61,979 bases of DNA from Synechococcus sp. UW179A (GCF_900473965.1 NZ_UCNJ01000007.1:1-61979); one strand, 5' to 3'. Counted from the stretch's first letter, positions 15,493-23,867 are shown. The notes: generated from the letters alone by a model not told the origin. Program-made: numbers and translations.

Positions 15493-15564
15493 ATGTGCTG
15501 CAACAATCCAAACGCCGAGCATCACAATCATCAGCCTAACGACAATAAAGCTCCTGCTAAGTGA
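15493..15564 (+). CDS. Tiny Cys/His peptide (23 aa)
   Basis: Twenty-three residues: MCCNNPNAEHHNHQPNDNK and a short tail. Two Cys, three His and many Asn in so short a peptide suggest metal binding. The Zur-like box at 15389 and the terminator at 15649 bracket it into one small transcription unit. No homologue is known to me; it could also be a chance open frame inside a regulatory RNA. Confidence 0.4.
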   Translation: MCCNNPNAEHHNHQPNDNKAPAK

Positions 15565-15648
15565 GTTCAATTGTTGTTGAATAGTTGGTCAACTTTTTGA
15601 GCTCTCGCATAAGCTTACCCAAGTCCGAGTCCTTGGGTGAATGGCAAA

Positions 15649-15674
15649 CGCCCCTCTCAGCAGGGGCGCTTTTT
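15649..15674 (+). terminator. Rho-independent terminator
   Basis: A 7-bp GC stem (15649-15655 with 15662-15668), six-base loop, then C and five T. It ends the plus-strand unit that includes the tiny peptide gene and perhaps readthrough from the metallothionein. Confidence 0.8.
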
Positions 15675-15958
15675 GTGCAATCAAGGTTCATTCTGCCCGT
15701 AGAACTCAACCCCATCAAGCGGTTTGCTGACCTTGCTTGCAGTGTCTCTAGGGGTCAATAAGCCTTTTTCAAGCCAACATCCACTCGCCAGGAACAAGAG
15801 TGGCATTGATTGTGATTGCCATCACTCTGATTCCCGTTGGCATGGCCTCATTGGCTCAACCGAGTTGCTTGGGCCGATCCAGTGCACAGTCCCCAGCATC
15901 GTCAATTGATCGTATGCGTCTGTGCAATGGCAGCTCAATGGAGTGATCTACTTGATGA

Positions 15959-16096
15959 ATGTGTTGCTCTACCGACAACTGTTGTTGTGATGGCAACGAG
16001 CTGTGGTGGGTAGTCATTCACGCTGACCAATCCGGCGGGTATCCCTATCCACCGGTTTGGCAAACGCCCGAATGCTCGACGCAGATCGGACTATGA
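15959..16096 (+). CDS. Cys-rich small peptide (45 aa)
   Basis: Starts MCCSTDNCCCDGNELWWVV and ends with PECSTQIGL. Five Cys lie in the first ten residues, followed by a Trp/Tyr/Pro-rich part. The opening MCC resembles the peptide at 15493, which hints at a small family. A second frame (RRSDYDYDDCRAPSVDCQ, to a stop at about 16138) continues past the end with similar acidic, Cys-bearing text, so a frame-shift near 16080 is possible. Family unknown; metal binding is inferred only from Cys content. Confidence 0.4.
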   Translation: MCCSTDNCCCDGNELWWVVIHADQSGGYPYPPVWQTPECSTQIGL

Positions 16097-16153
16097 CTAT
16101 GACGACTGCAGAGCTCCATCCGTGGATTGCCAATTAGAGAGCTGACCCAAGGC

Positions 16154-16220
16154 AAAAAAAAAGACCCAGAGGGTCTTCAGTGGGTGTGAGGAGTTGGGAA
16201 TCTCGGTGAGGAGAGCCAAC
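16154..16220 (-). ncRNA. yfr1: Yfr1-like small regulatory RNA
   Basis: The minus strand at 16182-16194 reads ACTCCTCACACCC, the conserved single-stranded motif of the cyanobacterial RNA Yfr1, which pairs with porin mRNAs. It has the expected layout: a 5' stem-loop (GTTGG at 16216-16220 pairing with CCAAC at 16193-16197), the unpaired motif, then a terminator (7-bp stem 16161-16167 with 16171-16177, then seven or more T). Length about 67 nt, as for Yfr1. In many genomes yfr1 lies between trxA and guaB; neither is here, so this may be an extra copy or a moved locus. Confidence 0.8.
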
Positions 16221-16227
16221 TACAAAA

Positions 16228-16233
16228 GGTATA
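16228..16233 (-). promoter_or_regulatory. -10 element of the Yfr1-like RNA
   Basis: TATACC on the minus strand, seven bases upstream of the inferred 5' end at 16220. Spacing fits a sigma-70-type promoter; no clear -35 was seen, which is common in cyanobacteria. Confidence 0.55.
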
Positions 16234-17000
16234 GCTAGAGCTTTGCCGTTCGGCGCATTGAACACACACCTGGTTGCAATTTCGCTGCAGTTTGCTCGGG
16301 GTTGTTTTGTTGTGATCAGAGAAACTCACAGTGTGGAAATCAGCAGGCACTCCTGGGGAGTTTTTCAACCCCCTGCTTTTGGCGGTGGGCCTTGTTGCAC
16401 CCAGTTTGTCTTCAACACTGTCGTTCAATAACAAAGACCCCACGGACAGTGCCGTCAGGGGTCTGAATAATGGGGATTTACATTTTGTCTTGATGGCTGG
16501 AGTGGTTCAACCACATAGATGGTGTATTGAGCCTGAAGTTCGTGACAAGGTATACATGAACACCTATTCCGAGGCAGCCATCTCTAACCTGACATCAATG
16601 GGTCGGGTGATGGGGATTATCCGACTTCCCAGTTTCAACCATTGCTGAGGCAATGGTTTTTTATTGTCATCCACGAGCAATTGCAATCACTCAAAAAAAG
16701 AGGTCGGATTACTCCGACCTCGGATCCATCTCGAACTGGATTGATCATGCCAGTTCAGCGTGGTAATGCAAGCTGGGCCGTACTTCAATTGAACTGAGGA
16801 GAACTGACAACTTAGCGCTTCCTTTTTCGCCGATTTGCCTTACGCGTTCCTCCATATCTGTAGCCCGGTTGCTCGGCAATTCCAGTCCAACAATTAGCAC
16901 ATACAAGAGTCCACTCTGCTGTTGTTTCGCTGCGCACGCGATAGTGCACAGATCACTGAACTCCACAGAGACCACAGCAGAATCCGCGTTCAGCCATCGA
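16234..17000. other. Intergenic region, no gene supported
   Basis: Several short frames on both strands overlap each other here and none resembles a family. The only clear element is the minus-strand terminator at 16691-16721. Confidence 0.4.
16691..16721 (-). terminator. Rho-independent terminator of DUF924 operon
   Basis: A 9-bp perfect stem (16700-16708 with 16713-16721) with a 4-base loop; on the minus strand it is followed by seven T. It lies about 280 bases past the DUF924 stop codon, the nearest minus-strand gene. Confidence 0.75.
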
Positions 17001-17519
17001 TCAACGGCCCAGGGCTTGATCCCGCCAGGGATAGCGCGCGTGGTGGAGCAGGATGTCGCGATTTCGTCTGGCCACATCAGCGGTTGCAACATCCACCCAT
17101 CTCTCCAGAAGAGGGATCGCCATATTCACCGTCTCGAGACATTCTGCGTGCAACAGCGGCATCAACCAGAACTGTCGACGTGCCCTCTCTGGTTCCCGTT
17201 CCACCCAATGTTGATCCATAGCCAGTTGGCTCAATCCTTGTGCACGAACATCGCCATGGAAGGCGCGCGCCTGATCACGCCAGATTTGTCGAGAGAACTG
17301 ATCGAGTAACAAGACGAGTGCTAAGCAGGATGTCTGATTGGCTTCCCACTCGATCAACCCGTCGTGCTGTGCTGCCTCCGCCAGTGGCCCGAATCGTTCA
17401 CTGACAGAACGATCAAATCCTTGATTGCGTCGAAACCACTGCCATGGACGGCATTCTTCAAACCAGAAATGAAGGATGTCTTCAGCGAGGGTTAATCCCT
17501 CAGGAGGCATCGCGGACAC
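17001..17519 (-). CDS. DUF924 family protein
   Basis: A helical (TPR-like) cytosolic protein of unknown function. Family marks are ILHFWFEECRPWQWFRRN near the start, LVLLLDQFSRQIWRDQARAF in the middle and FWLMPLLHAECL further on. It ends at HHARYPWRDQALGR, where family members usually run on for some 15-20 residues, so the C-terminus looks clipped. It overlaps the membrane-protein gene upstream by 20 bases and is the last gene of a three-gene minus-strand unit. Confidence 0.8.
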   Translation of the reverse strand: MSAMPPEGLTLAEDILHFWFEECRPWQWFRRNQGFDRSVSERFGPLAEAAQHDGLIEWEANQTSCLALVLLLDQFSRQIWRDQARAFHGDVRAQGLSQLAMDQHWVEREPERARRQFWLMPLLHAECLETVNMAIPLLERWVDVATADVARRNRDILLHHARYPWRDQALGR

Positions 17520-17823
17520 GTTTCACCACAAGACCTGCTTCCGCAGCTGTGACGGCAGCCAGCACAAGAAGCCCAACAAGTCCGACTAGTTGATTTTGGG
17601 TTTCCGCATCAGCTGCTGCCCCTTGTCCAAGAGCAGCTCCTGCAACAAACCATGCGGTTGCAAAAGCGGACGTGATCCAGTAGGCCTTCCAGCGACGCTG
17701 GTAGAGATACCCCGCACCCAGTCCGGGCAACACATTCAGCAGAACGGCGACCCAGCCCGCCGATGCGGCGAGAACCTGATCACGGTTGGGAAGGGCCATC
17801 GGTTCTGAAGACTGTGAGCTCAT
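17500..17823 (-). CDS. Small membrane protein (107 aa)
   Basis: Three hydrophobic segments (about residues 20-42, 48-68 and 78-98). The first has LPGLGAGYLYQRRWKAYW, which recalls the TM2-type Gly-rich turn followed by a basic loop. Function unknown. It overlaps its upstream neighbour by four bases (17820-17823) and DUF924 by 20. Confidence 0.6.
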   Translation of the reverse strand: MSSQSSEPMALPNRDQVLAASAGWVAVLLNVLPGLGAGYLYQRRWKAYWITSAFATAWFVAGAALGQGAAADAETQNQLVGLVGLLVLAAVTAAEAGLVVKRVRDAS

Positions 17824-17969
17824 GACTTGTTCTGATTGGCTGCATAGGCCACGGCTCCACCCGCCACAAGAGTGAGCAACCCGGTGCTCAGCAGAAATCC
17901 TGTGAGCATGATCAGGCCAAGGACAGAGCCAAGCAATGACATTTTTACGCGCAGCAGCTTGGATTTCAT
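17820..17969 (-). CDS. Small membrane protein (49 aa)
   Basis: I place the start at ATG 17969 (MKSKLLRVKMSLLGSV); the frame is open further upstream but that part overlaps the promoter side of the divergent gene. It has one or two hydrophobic helices (about residues 10-43) with a basic N-terminus. First gene of the DUF924 operon. No family recognised. Confidence 0.5.
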   Translation of the reverse strand: MKSKLLRVKMSLLGSVLGLIMLTGFLLSTGLLTLVAGGAVAYAANQNKS

Positions 17970-18062
17970 TAACAGAATCAGCAACAGTGTCACTGTGGCC
18001 TTAAGTCCGGCAATCTTTGCGGCGCTGATCGGACAGAAAGGAACGAAAGGAGGGATCATTGA

Positions 18063-18509
18063 GTGGAACTGCACAAGGGTGCGACTCTGTTACTTTGTCG
18101 TTTCTCAGACGCTGCTGTGGATCAACCTCTGCAATGGCAAGAGATTTGGGGCAATCGCCTGTTGCCGTTCCTGCTGGTGTTGATCGTGATGATCACGGCG
18201 GTGTTGCCGGTGTCAGCGGCCTGGATCTGTGACGGTGACAGGTTGACTGCGGAACCCATTCAGCTTGGTCGGGACGCCTTTGGAGCCACGGCTGAGCCCA
18301 TCCCTAACAGTGCCGACGGCACTGTGCCCGGAGATCTGATCCTGCTCAGCTGGCGCGGCGTGACCCTTCAGTTACCGCGAACCAACAATGCTGGGGCTCC
18401 GAGTTATACAGACGGTCGCTGGTGGTGGCAGGCCGAGGATCCTGAGCATCCCGATTTCCGCCAGCGCAAGGGGGGCATCGTCAGTTATTCCTGCAGTCCT
18501 GAGCCTTAA
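18063..18509 (+). CDS. Exported MliC-like protein
   Basis: A hydrophobic export or anchor segment (about residues 33-53) is followed by a compact domain with WICDGDRL, GDLILLSWRGVTLQLPR, SYTDGRWWWQ and a final YSC. That arrangement resembles MliC, the membrane-bound inhibitor of c-type lysozyme, in which the two Cys pair. The role would be periplasmic. The start is uncertain; GTG 18063 is the only early choice. Resemblance is by pattern only. Confidence 0.5.
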   Translation: MELHKGATLLLCRFSDAAVDQPLQWQEIWGNRLLPFLLVLIVMITAVLPVSAAWICDGDRLTAEPIQLGRDAFGATAEPIPNSADGTVPGDLILLSWRGVTLQLPRTNNAGAPSYTDGRWWWQAEDPEHPDFRQRKGGIVSYSCSPEP

Positions 18510-18520
18510 AGCTTTCGGGT

Positions 18521-18628
18521 TCAGGCTGCGGGTGCCAAGCCCTGCACAAGTGAGTACTCATAGGCCGCAGCGGCCAAGAGCAGCGCTCCGATCACACTAA
18601 TCAGCACTCGACCGTCAATGCGTTTCAA
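18521..18628 (-). CDS. Tiny membrane protein (35 aa)
   Basis: Read from TTG 18628: a basic start (MKRIDGR), one hydrophobic helix of about 20 residues (VLISVIGALLLAAAAYEYSL) and a short tail. No ribosome-binding site is obvious. Small single-helix proteins are common in marine Synechococcus, but this one is not recognised. Confidence 0.4.
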   Translation of the reverse strand: MKRIDGRVLISVIGALLLAAAAYEYSLVQGLAPAA

Positions 18629-18691
18629 GGTGACAGAGTCTGCCGGGCAGAACCGATGGAACCTCAGGCTAGGTGTGAGGCGGCGGCGGGT

Positions 18692-19831
18692 CTACAACTC
18701 GCCTGCTCTCCGTCGTTGCTCTTCCTCTTCAAAACGGTCTGTCTCCACTAGGGCCCACTTGTCATCTCGAAGCATGGAGTTGATCACTTGATCGCGATAG
18801 TCGACCTCCAAAGCTCCATTAATCCCGAAAGCGTTCATAATCTTGGCGCGATCGGCGATTAATTCCTCTCGGTAGATCTCATAGAGATCAGGGTTTTCGA
18901 TCAAACTTGGGTCGGGCTTGCCATCCAGTCGCCATAGCCATTCGTATAGGAAAGGTTTGTATTTCGATTTGGTCTGCACGATGGGCATCAGCTGATCCAG
19001 TGTCAGCAGATTGCAACGGGTCTGCGCATCCCAGATTTGTTCATCGTCTAAAGCTTCTGCGGTCTGCTTGCAGTGGTCGAAGAGGGCCTTAATAAATTGC
19101 TGAGGTGTGCACTTAAAGGCAAGTTCCTGAAGGTCGATACCCTCTTGAGCCAGATAAACCATTCGGTTGAGGTCGTTCTGGCAGAAGCTTCCCTGTAGGG
19201 CATAAACGGCTGCAGCTTTACGAATGTCCCAGAACAAGCCGGTGTTTTCCGCGCAGGCACGGGTGATGAAGGCATCAAAAACTCTTTGATTCTCGGGAGT
19301 GATATGAATCGAGAGGGCTCGCACCGCTGATGCAAACTCGTATTCCAGTCGATGAGTGAAATCCCGCTGATGGGCTTTGTAAAGATCACTGCTCTGCCAT
19401 TCATTGAGGTCTCCCACCCATCGCGCAGGGGGATTTGGATCTCTGTACAACTGAAATTTCTCTTTTCCCTCCAGGCTCCAGTTGTAAGCCGATAGATCCT
19501 CGGCTTTCACCCCCTCGACCAGGTGGATGTCGTTGCCCTGGTGACTGGAAATGAGACGCACCACCGCCAGAGTGCTGCGCGGCAGGTTGATCGTGTCAAT
19601 GGCGATCACTCCTGTTCCCTCGCTGGATAGTTCAATCAGCGTGCCGTTTTCGCTGTGGCTGAAGCTGTGCAAGCAGCTTTCAGGTATGCGCTCGCTGCGA
19701 ATTTTCTTCGTGATCGGATCGATTCCGATCGAATATGACCCGATGGGAGTCCCATCGATGCCGTTCGGTCGCCATGAGCTTTCGTCTGAACAGCAGATCA
19801 CGACCACCCGATTGTCGATCTGACGCGTCAT
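18692..19831 (-). CDS. Hypothetical protein (379 aa)
   Basis: A soluble protein starting at ATG 19831 (MTRQIDNRVVVICCSDESS). The first third is beta-rich, the rest mostly helical with aromatic and acidic residues (ENTGLFWDIRKAAAVYALQG; FLYEWLWRLDGKPDP) and a very charged end (DRFEEEEQRRRAGEL). No signal peptide and no catalytic motif I can name. Transcribed alone, followed at some distance by the minus-strand gene at 18521. Confidence 0.55.
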   Translation of the reverse strand: MTRQIDNRVVVICCSDESSWRPNGIDGTPIGSYSIGIDPITKKIRSERIPESCLHSFSHSENGTLIELSSEGTGVIAIDTINLPRSTLAVVRLISSHQGNDIHLVEGVKAEDLSAYNWSLEGKEKFQLYRDPNPPARWVGDLNEWQSSDLYKAHQRDFTHRLEYEFASAVRALSIHITPENQRVFDAFITRACAENTGLFWDIRKAAAVYALQGSFCQNDLNRMVYLAQEGIDLQELAFKCTPQQFIKALFDHCKQTAEALDDEQIWDAQTRCNLLTLDQLMPIVQTKSKYKPFLYEWLWRLDGKPDPSLIENPDLYEIYREELIADRAKIMNAFGINGALEVDYRDQVINSMLRDDKWALVETDRFEEEEQRRRAGEL

Positions 19832-19930
19832 GATCCCCACTCCGAGGGCTGGCACCTTAATCGTTTCGACCAGAGCCCAACGTCAGCGGGTTTCGGGATC
19901 TGTTGGCCCTTCGTCATGCCCTCTTCATGC

Positions 19931-20194
19931 TCAGTCCCTAGGTGAGCTGAACGTGGCTGACTGATTTTCGGGAGCAACGGGCGGATCGTCTGGCACGGAT
20001 TGATCCACTAAAAGCTGTCCGTCTCTCCAAAGACATTGCATTTCAAGCGAATCGAGATCAACAACGCGATAAGCCCCCTTGCATTGCGCCGACACGATGC
20101 GCACTCTCACCCTTGCTTCATCAAGAGTGAGGTCAGTGAGGTCTCCTGGCTTCGTTTTCCATCCCTGTTCTGTCAGTTGCTGAATTGAAAACAC
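19931..20194 (-). CDS. Hypothetical protein (87 aa)
   Basis: A small soluble protein: an N-terminal helix (FSIQQLTEQGWKTKPGDL), an alternating strand region (RVRVRIVSAQCKGAYRVVDLD) and an acidic, Pro-rich tail. No family recognised. It is 100 bases upstream of the 379-aa gene on the same strand. Confidence 0.5.
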   Translation of the reverse strand: MFSIQQLTEQGWKTKPGDLTDLTLDEARVRVRIVSAQCKGAYRVVDLDSLEMQCLWRDGQLLVDQSVPDDPPVAPENQSATFSSPRD

Positions 20195-20877
20195 TGAAGG
20201 ACCCGTCCTCTTCTCTCAGCCTGGATACTGATGCACTTTTTTCGTTGGAAGGTGCAGGGGATCTTCGGGATCACGCTCAGCGTTAAACGAGCCAATCACA
20301 TTCACATCTTGATCAATCCAACTGGATTGACCGACTTTCAGCTGAGTTGATGACCACTCAAAAAGAAACCCCCGCCGAAGGCAGGGGTTTTGAAAACTCT
20401 GCGGGAGTGTGTCCTTGTTTCCACCCCGTAAGCTTTTCTCCTCACTTTTACAAATTAGCCACTTCATTGGCACAGTGCCAGTTGTGGTTCAACCAGTCCG
20501 TTGAAAGGCACACTCCATAGCTGTGAATCATGTCTTTGGCACTCCTCAGGGCGACATTCAGCTCCCCACACCGACGGAAGTCTCGATAGGGCGTCGAGTC
20601 TTGTTTTGTGCCCTGGCTTTCTTGTCTTGGTCTGTCAATGACAAGTTCGCTCCGCGCTGCTTGAACTTCGATCGAGGCCTCACTCCATTTTCGATTGTGC
20701 CTCAAGGCACAAATCTTTGTATGTATCTTTACTCTTCGCTGAGCGCGCTTCCTGCGGCGGGATCCCGCTATCACGAAGAGGGGCAGTGGGACGCCGCTTT
20801 TTCATGGCTTCCCCTTGGTTCGGCTGGCACCGGCGCATCCTTGGGCCAGTCAGGACAGATGATTTCCGCGCCTTTGT
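20195..20877. other. Intergenic region with one hairpin
   Basis: No gene is supported. On the minus strand at about 20216-20345 the frame reads protein-like text (VGQSSWIDQDVNVIGSFN) without a start codon; it may be a gene remnant. A hairpin at 20366-20390 lies just upstream of it. Confidence 0.35.
20366..20390. terminator. Hairpin, likely bidirectional terminator
   Basis: Stem of 7 + 3 bp with one internal mismatch (20366-20376 with 20380-20390) around a GAA loop, and a T run on the plus-strand side. The direction served is unclear. Confidence 0.55.
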
Positions 20878-20970
20878 TTAGGCAGTTGCCTTCACCACAA
20901 AGGTCATCACCATCACAGCAAGTGCAACCATGCACCCAAACAGAGGTAGAGACAGGTGCAGTTCTTTCAT
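20878..20970 (-). CDS. Tiny membrane protein (30 aa)
   Basis: One hydrophobic helix: MKELHLSLPLFGCMVALAVM followed by VMTFVVKATA. Length and layout are like the single-helix subunits of photosystems and the cytochrome b6f complex, though I cannot match it to a named one. Another frame across the same bases is Cys-rich; the hydrophobic frame has the better start and is preferred. Confidence 0.4.
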   Translation of the reverse strand: MKELHLSLPLFGCMVALAVMVMTFVVKATA

Positions 20971-21101
20971 TGGTGTGATTGCGGTCCTCGACTATGGACG
21001 TTTTTTACTTTTCGACGACTAAGGCTTAATGCCTATTTCTCGGTTAGTGATTAGAGCAATGCCCAATGGGTTCTCGTGGTGAGATCAGCCAGAATCACGT
21101 T

Positions 21102-21566
21102 ATGAAACGCAATTGGAGTGAGATCGAGCCCCACTGGTCGCGACTGAGTGACAGGACTGCATTTGATCTCAGTGCTGAGTGCGTCGTGATTGATCAGCAG
21201 AACCAAGTGATGCAGACGACCCTTTCAGGCCTCTCGACTCATCTCAGAGTCTCGTCTGCGATGTCGAATCCTCTGGTGAAACAGTTCATTGCTCTGGCGA
21301 AAGAGATAGGAGCCGAGAATGCCATGCACAAGATGCTGATGGAGTCGGGAGAGGAATTCGCTCAGTTATGGAAGGAGGCTCAATCGGACTTGCAGCGAGG
21401 AGCTATCACGACGATGGACGATGTGGTTGAGGCAGTTGCAACCGCAAAGAAAGGCTACGACGAATCTCCGAGACGAATCCTGGTGATTCAAGTAAATCAG
21501 CATGATTGCGACGTTCTTCTGGTTGGACCACCGGAATATGACGAGTCAGAGTCTTTTGATGCTTAA
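21102..21566 (+). CDS. Hypothetical protein (154 aa)
   Basis: Read from ATG 21102 (MKRNWSEIEPHW). The first half has mixed structure, a long helix follows (VKQFIALAKEIGAENAMHKM), then a strand region with RRILVIQVNQHDCDVLLVGP and an acidic tail. No membrane segment or signal. No family recognised. Confidence 0.5.
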   Translation: MKRNWSEIEPHWSRLSDRTAFDLSAECVVIDQQNQVMQTTLSGLSTHLRVSSAMSNPLVKQFIALAKEIGAENAMHKMLMESGEEFAQLWKEAQSDLQRGAITTMDDVVEAVATAKKGYDESPRRILVIQVNQHDCDVLLVGPPEYDESESFDA

Positions 21567-21693
21567 CTTTTGTTGGCTTGCGAATGAATCATCGGTGACT
21601 GCTTTGCTTGCCGTGATCCAGAGAGATCATTTTCATGAACAATCAATGGTTTTGACCAGAGTTAATAGCGGCTCAGGTTGACCAAAAAACTTC

Positions 21694-21858
21694 TTGCTAC
21701 AGAAAATTAATTCAGCCGATAAGGATAATGCCTTCAATGATATTGCCTTAGATGACATTAGGGTATTGATTGACTTTATCGCACAACGCGTGAAAAGTGG
21801 CAAGGGAAACGTTAAGGGGAGTCTGATGCATGCCAAATCTCTTCTTGGCAGTGGCTGA
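21694..21858 (+). CDS. Possible small protein (54 aa)
   Basis: Read from TTG 21694. The text is protein-like (AFNDIALDDIRVLIDFIAQR and a basic tail), mostly helical. No ATG exists in the frame before the stop upstream, so the start is weak, or this is the tail of a decayed gene. Confidence 0.35.
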   Translation: MLQKINSADKDNAFNDIALDDIRVLIDFIAQRVKSGKGNVKGSLMHAKSLLGSG

Positions 21859-21909
21859 GTGAGCGAGCCAATGATTAATGATGACTATGTTTGATCCTGA
21901 CTTAAAAAA

Positions 21910-22110
21910 TCAGAAGTTGCAGCGCTTATGTTTGATCAGCATGAGTAGGCGACGTTTGGCCTCTAGTCTTTGTTCTGGCAACTGTTCTTCAAGCGGTGGA
22001 ACTCCGCTCCAGCACAGCGAACAGAACATGTGGCCATTGCGCATCCAATACGTTTCCATTGAACCGCCAACTGATTGGCCACAGATCAGACATTGAAAAG
22101 GCTCTGGCAT
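21910..22110 (-). CDS. Small zinc-ribbon-like protein (66 aa)
   Basis: Two CxxC pairs, CLICG at residue 7 and CSLCW at about residue 30, set 20 residues apart, give a four-Cys zinc site. A basic helical tail follows. Such mini zinc ribbons often bind nucleic acid or protein partners. Function not known. Confidence 0.55.
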   Translation of the reverse strand: MPEPFQCLICGQSVGGSMETYWMRNGHMFCSLCWSGVPPLEEQLPEQRLEAKRRLLMLIKHKRCNF

Positions 22111-22274
22111 CGTGAACGCAGACCTACAACCTGTTAACCCACAGTGCGCTTCTTTGCTGATGATGACTGTTCACAATAAGCGTCTTGCTTGGTTGGTGAA
22201 TCTTTTGTCGACATTGGTGTGCCAAACCAACGTCGCTTGCCCCCTATCACAATGTAATCGTCGTAACTGTTTTG

Positions 22275-22502
22275 ATGCTTGGTAGGCATAGAGATATTTC
22301 AGTCGTCCTGATCGTTGCGAACCTGTGTTTGATTGCCAGCGTCCTTAATCAATTTTCAAATACAGCTGCATCAGTCGTTATGCCATGGAGTCCTGCCACC
22401 ATGAACGGCCCTGAAGGCATGAGTTGCAGTGATGGGCTTGCCATCAATAAGTTTTCTCAAATGGTGGTAGCGCCCCTGATCTGTATTAAAGATAAATCTT
22501 GA
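22275..22502 (+). CDS. Small exported protein (75 aa)
   Basis: Starts at ATG 22275 with a signal-like start (MLGRHRDISVVLIVANLCLI), then a polar part with two Cys (MSCSDG and PLICIKDKS) that could form a disulfide. The layout suggests a small periplasmic protein. No family recognised. Confidence 0.45.
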   Translation: MLGRHRDISVVLIVANLCLIASVLNQFSNTAASVVMPWSPATMNGPEGMSCSDGLAINKFSQMVVAPLICIKDKS

Positions 22503-22528
22503 TCTGTTCGAGGAGGATTTGCTCGCGG

Positions 22529-22723
22529 CTACTCGATCTCTGGGCGTCTCCGACCTGCATGGATGGTCGCAACTTCTGTAATTTCCTCAATTACCAAGTG
22601 TTTCCGCCAGTCTTGTGAACCATTCAATAAGTCATCCAGTTCCTCAGCTGTCATTTTTTTATCCAGACCGCCGAGAGTTCCCTTGATCGCGCATTTGATG
22701 ATGATCTCTTGCTCATACGTCAT
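22529..22723 (-). CDS. Hypothetical protein (64 aa)
   Basis: A small soluble, acidic and helical protein (MTAEELDDLLNGSQDWRKHL in the middle). Convergent with 22275-22502. No family recognised. Confidence 0.45.
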   Translation of the reverse strand: MTYEQEIIIKCAIKGTLGGLDKKMTAEELDDLLNGSQDWRKHLVIEEITEVATIHAGRRRPEIE

Positions 22724-22789
22724 GACTTGACGGCTGCTCCATCCAGTCTGCTCAATGATTCCGGGTCTGCTTGAAGTCAGTTTGTTTAT

Positions 22790-23107
22790 TTACCATCTGA
22801 ATTTTTCAGTGGGCTTGGCACTCCCTCTCAATTTCATCAGCTCATCGGCGAAAACAGGTTTGTCGTTGTCTGGTAGATCAAACACATAACCGATGTATTG
22901 GATTTCTTTCTTTTCGCAGAATCGATTTGTTGTGGCACCCTTGTATTCAATGCTTTCTAAGTATCCGTTTGGCTCAAGGGTAAATTCAAGGCCTTGCCTA
23001 GCCCATTCTTCACAGGCTTGTTCTGCCTGTAAGACTGACTGATAGTTATTGTTGCATGCTGTCAAGCTGCTAAGTGCTAAAATAATAAACAGTGGAAGAT
23101 TTTTCAT
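22790..23107 (-). CDS. Lipoprotein (105 aa)
   Basis: Signal peptide MKNLPLFIILALSSLTACN with a lipobox LTAC; Cys 18 would be the lipid-anchored residue. The mature part has two more Cys (QACEEWA and RFCEKKE) that probably pair. Envelope location is well supported; function is unknown. Confidence 0.7.
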   Translation of the reverse strand: MKNLPLFIILALSSLTACNNNYQSVLQAEQACEEWARQGLEFTLEPNGYLESIEYKGATTNRFCEKKEIQYIGYVFDLPDNDKPVFADELMKLRGSAKPTEKFRW

Positions 23108-23531
23108 TGTATTGATGCGAACAGGTGTTTTCTATCTGCCAGAGCCTAGTTCCTCTTTGCTTCTTCAATAGAAGTTGATTGCTTCCCGTTGTCGATCGAT
23201 CTGTTAATTGATTGCACCACTGCAATCCACCGCTTCATTCTGATTGTATGGCAACTTGGGGAGACTGGTTCTGTTCTTGTGTTGATCAGGCTCTGCTGAG
23301 CGACTGACGGCCATCTCTCCCGAGGCGCCAGATCTCGACTGGATCACTACGGTTCGCGCCAATGCCTCCTGTGTGGTGCTTGCTGGGATTTGTTTGTTCT
23401 ATCACTGCAGTTACTGACTGTTGTCGCGAGTGTGCCCCGCACTGATGCCTCGTTCCCTTGCATGGACCGAATCTGTGGGATCTCTAACGTCTGATTGTGA
23501 GTGACTCCGAAACATCTAATTTGAAGTAAGA
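23108..23531. other. Intergenic region, nothing recognised
   Basis: No frame with family resemblance and no strong hairpin. It holds the promoters of the divergent lipoprotein and small membrane genes. Confidence 0.4.
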
Positions 23532-23657
23532 ATGAAATCCGGTTCTCTTGATCATCTCCGCCTGTTAGCCCACGGATTGGTCATTGGTTGGGTCATGCTT
23601 CTAGTTGACGCAGCCTCTTTCAGTCATGCCATCAGCTATGCCCATGGATGTCGATGA
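23532..23657 (+). CDS. Small membrane protein (41 aa)
   Basis: A helix of about 24 residues (LLAHGLVIGWVMLLVDAASF) in a 41-residue protein rich in His. The next gene starts inside its stop (ATGA at 23654-23657), which supports translation. First of three small membrane genes. No family recognised. Confidence 0.5.
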   Translation: MKSGSLDHLRLLAHGLVIGWVMLLVDAASFSHAISYAHGCR

Positions 23658-23854
23658 CCTTGCATGACCCCCGCTGGATCCTGGTTGCCTGGGCCGTGGT
23701 GGCCGTTGCTTCCGCACTGCGCTTTTGGCGACTTACTGGTCCCTTTCGTTCCAAAGTGAAGGCCCAGCAGCGTTTGGAATCTCTCAACCCTGAGCAGGCG
23801 CGGGCCTCTCTTGAAAGGTCTTGGCTGAAAAGCGACACACGAAACCATCGCTGA
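23654..23854 (+). CDS. Small membrane protein (66 aa)
   Basis: I choose ATG 23654, which overlaps the stop of the 41-aa gene, over ATG 23648. One N-terminal helix (RWILVAWAVVAVASALRFW), then a basic cytosolic tail with ARASLERSWLKS. No family recognised. Confidence 0.5.
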   Translation: MTLHDPRWILVAWAVVAVASALRFWRLTGPFRSKVKAQQRLESLNPEQARASLERSWLKSDTRNHR

Positions 23855-23867
23855 ATAACATCGGTAG

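Noticed and set aside
16177-16443. 88-codon minus-strand frame ending at the Yfr1-like RNA
   Set aside because: It runs through the promoter and body of the RNA, with its stop in the terminator hairpin, so it is not a credible gene.
20766-20935. Cys-rich minus-strand frame (GCTCCDGDDLCGEGNC)
   Set aside because: It overlaps the tiny membrane-protein frame in another phase and has only a GTG start inside that frame; one of the two must be a shadow, and the hydrophobic one is better placed.
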